A stretch of DNA of 64,000 nucleotides from an uncultured Clostridia bacterium (GTDB lineage Bacteria; Bacillota; Clostridia; Lachnospirales; CAG-274): contig CANRHR010000009.1 in assembly GCA_947630475.1 (NCBI GenBank), positions 1-64,000 on the forward strand, given 5' to 3'. Made by a program: the position numbers and the translations under genes. The notes beneath the pieces are model-generated. The model saw only the letters and a list, made by a program, of their open reading frames with translations. It did no database searches and was not told the origin of the DNA. Below are positions 62,188 to 64,000 of the stretch, one piece after another. Position 1 is the stretch's first letter. Every line of letters starts with the position of its first letter.

Positions 62188-62238
62188 CGACAAGTAAGCA
62201 TGCCGCTTATTAGGCGATGGTCTTATTCAGTCGATAAA
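62188..62238 (+). repeat. dispersed repeat family A, partial copy 10 (right module)
   Basis: CGACAAGTAAGCATGCCGC, TTATTAGGCGATGGTCTTATTCAGTCGATAA; matches the right half of the copy at 38307-38400. Lies between convergent genes. Confidence 0.6.
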
Positions 62239-62259
62239 CAAAAGCTTTAATTTAAAATT

Positions 62260-63174
62260 TTATTTTATCTCATCAAGGCTTTTAAACTCATATCCCAACT
62301 CTCTTAAGCTGTCTATAATATCGGGCAAAGCCTCGGTATTGGATTGGCTTACGGCATGAAGAAGAGTTATGCAGCCGTTATGATATCTTTTCATAACAGT
62401 ATTGTAAGCAGCTTCCTTTCCGGGCTGATCATCAGTGAGCCAATCACGATAAGCAAAACTCCAAAATATAGTTTTGTAACCAAGACCCTGTGTTACGGCA
62501 AGGGTCCTTTCACTGTATTCTCCCATAGGCGGTCTGAATACCTTAGGCATATCCTTACCCGTAACCTCTTTAAAATAATCAGCCGTATCCTTAATCTCTT
62601 TTCTCAATTCATCATCGGTTAAATCGGGTGAGCTTAAATGTCTTACCGAATGATTGCCCACAACATGACCTTCGTCAACCATTCTCTTGATTAAATCCTG
62701 ATTACTTTCTATATAGGATTTTGTAACAAAAAAAGCTGCAGGTACATTCTTTTCTTTAAGAACATCAAGTATTTTTGATGAATATCCGTTTTCATAACCT
62801 TCATCAAATGTAAGATAAATAACTTTGTCATCTGTTGTTCCCACATAATAAGCATTATATTTATTTAAATCCACCTTTTCTGATGCGGTAGGCTTTATGT
62901 GCTCATCATTGGGATTAAAATACCAACCGAGCTTCTCATTTGATAAACCTTTTGCATCAACTATAATTTCCGTTGCTTCTGTTGTTTCTTCTTCAGATTC
63001 TTCCGTACTCTCTGAGTAATCTTTATCATCGCTTGTCTGTTCCTGAGATGCCTCTTGTGATAATTCTTGTGATGAGATTTCATCCAGCGGCTTATCAAGC
63101 GCATTTTCTTCGCCGCAGCCTGAAAGTGCCATTGTTAAAGCGCTGATAATAATTGCCGTTGCTTCTTTAAGCAT
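62260..63174 (-). CDS. polysaccharide deacetylase lipoprotein, PdaA-like
   Basis: 304 residues. Lipobox LSGC, an acidic Ser/Glu linker (about 30-75), GWYFNPNDEHIKP as in PdaA, then NodB motifs: TFDEGYENG, GNHSVRHL, RPPMGEYSE, and the final LLHAVSQ. Homologues deacetylate N-acetylmuramic acid on the way to the muramic delta-lactam of spore cortex. It probably follows prfA in one transcript. Confidence 0.9.
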   Translation of the reverse strand: MLKEATAIIISALTMALSGCGEENALDKPLDEISSQELSQEASQEQTSDDKDYSESTEESEEETTEATEIIVDAKGLSNEKLGWYFNPNDEHIKPTASEKVDLNKYNAYYVGTTDDKVIYLTFDEGYENGYSSKILDVLKEKNVPAAFFVTKSYIESNQDLIKRMVDEGHVVGNHSVRHLSSPDLTDDELRKEIKDTADYFKEVTGKDMPKVFRPPMGEYSERTLAVTQGLGYKTIFWSFAYRDWLTDDQPGKEAAYNTVMKRYHNGCITLLHAVSQSNTEALPDIIDSLRELGYEFKSLDEIK

Positions 63175-63198
63175 AAAACAACCTCCTTTTTAATCTTT

Positions 63199-64000
63199 TT
63201 AATCTTCACCTGTTTTAAGTTTTTCCGCCTGTTCGGCTGTAATAAGAGTATCTATAATTTCATCAAGATCGCCGTTAATTATAGAGTCGATTTTTTGTAA
63301 AGTAAGATTTACTCTATGGTCGGTAACTCGTCCTTGAGGATAATTATAGGTTCTTATTTTTTCGTTTCTGTTGCCCCTTCCAACCTGACTTTTTCTTTCA
63401 GAGGCAATTTCATCATGCTGCTTTTCCGTTTCAAGCTCATAAAGCTTGCTCATAAGCACCTTAAGAGCTTTTTCTTTATTTTTGAGCTGACTTTTTTCAT
63501 CTTGGCATGAGATAACTATCCCTGTCGGAATATGAGTAAGACGAACAGCCGAATCAGTTGTATTAACACACTGACCGCCGTTTCCGGATGCTCTGAAAAC
63601 ATCAAATTTACAATCATTCATATCCAGCTTAACATCCACCTCCTCAACTTCCGGCAATACAGCTACAGTTACTGTAGATGTATGTATTCTGCCTTTTGAT
63701 TCGGTTGCCGGCACTCTTTGTACTCTGTGTACTCCGCTTTCATATTTAAATCTTGAATAAGCGCCCGAGCCGGAAATCATAAATACAATCTCCTTAAAAC
63801 CTCCCGCATCACTCGGATTTGTGTTCATAAGCTCAACTTTCCAGCCCTTATTTTCTGCATATTTGCCATACATTCTAAAAAGATCTCCGGCAAAAATTGC
63901 GGATTCATCTCCTCCTGCTCCGCCTCTTATTTCAATTATAACATTTTTTTCATCATTCGGATCCTTTGGGAGAAGCAGAAGCTTTAATTCATTTTCGATA
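63199..64000 (-). CDS. prfA: peptide chain release factor 1 (5' end cut by the window)
   Basis: Partial: the frame is open to the right edge, giving 267 residues from within domain 2. Visible are [39 protein letters not shown] and the catalytic GGQ in [18 protein letters not shown]1 ends translation at UAA/UAG. The Cys after GGQ is a slight change from the usual His. Confidence 0.95.
   Translation of the reverse strand, partial: IENELKLLLLPKDPNDEKNVIIEIRGGAGGDESAIFAGDLFRMYGKYAENKGWKVELMNTNPSDAGGFKEIVFMISGSGAYSRFKYESGVHRVQRVPATESKGRIHTSTVTVAVLPEVEEVDVKLDMNDCKFDVFRASGNGGQCVNTTDSAVRLTHIPTGIVISCQDEKSQLKNKEKALKVLMSKLYELETEKQHDEIASERKSQVGRGNRNEKIRTYNYPQGRVTDHRVNLTLQKIDSIINGDLDEIIDTLITAEQAEKLKTGED

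Noticed and set aside
1-64000. CRISPR arrays, tRNA genes, transposases or prophage genes
   Set aside because: I looked for regularly spaced repeats, GGTTCRA T-arm signals and integrase or transposase motifs and saw none. Absence by eye is not proof.

Overview
The window is low-GC DNA (roughly one third G+C by eye) from an endospore-forming member of the Clostridia. Sporulation genes are spread through it: spoIVA, bofA, sigH, spoIIE, a ylmC/ymxH-type gene, a pdaA-like deacetylase and a SpoIID-like protein. The T-box, the type A RNase P RNA, strong purine-rich ribosome binding sites and a CIRCE element also fit a Gram-positive anaerobe. Genus cannot be fixed from the sequence alone; a Lachnospirales-type organism is a guess.

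Layout. 1-360: tandem leftward promoters and what may be the leader of an rRNA operon lying off the left edge. 0.4-6.9 kb: a small Asn/Ser/Lys-rich protein, then a locus of VTC-type polyphosphate polymerase, DUF4956 membrane protein and beta-helix lipoprotein, divergent from an OmpR/HisK two-component pair, then a DUF624 protein. 7-8.3 kb: SpoIID-like/peptidoglycan-binding protein. 8.4-11.8 kb: feoA-feoB, a DtxR-type regulator and rnpB. 11.8-21.6 kb: ddl, a GalT-like HIT protein, a peptide-binding lipoprotein, a lytic transglycosylase, coaE, polA and htpG (CIRCE upstream). 21.8-25.8 kb: spoIVA, yaaL-bofA, a PepSY protein, sigH. 25.8-30.1 kb: the conserved cysE-cysS-mrnC-rlmB-yacP-sigH block behind a cysteine T-box. 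30.2-38.9 kb: a PEP/pyruvate-binding protein, uppP, ylmC, an esterase, map, a DUF2161 protein, pepP, dut. 39-49.9 kb: the conserved translation/RNA block rimP-nusA-ylxR-ylxQ-infB-rbfA-nrnA-truB-ribF-rpsO-pnp. 50-64 kb: ECF sigma/anti-sigma pair, spoIIE, MATE exporter, ctpA, a decayed cysK fragment, malQ, an SLH protein, rhomboid, a UDG-like protein, pdaA-like gene and prfA (cut by the right edge).

The least expected content is between the genes. A dispersed, structured repeat family (about 60-95 bp; roughly ten copies) fills most wide gaps, including several gaps inside the nusA-pnp block, and supplies the last codons and stop of some genes. A second, larger repeat (about 140-190 bp, two copies in opposite orientation, several paired stems) occurs upstream of polA and inside stem I of the cysteine T-box, where it is flanked by a 17-bp near-perfect direct repeat. 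Two genes (the DtxR-type regulator and yacP) have Shine-Dalgarno spacing that points to AUA start codons. No transposase, prophage, CRISPR array or tRNA gene was found.
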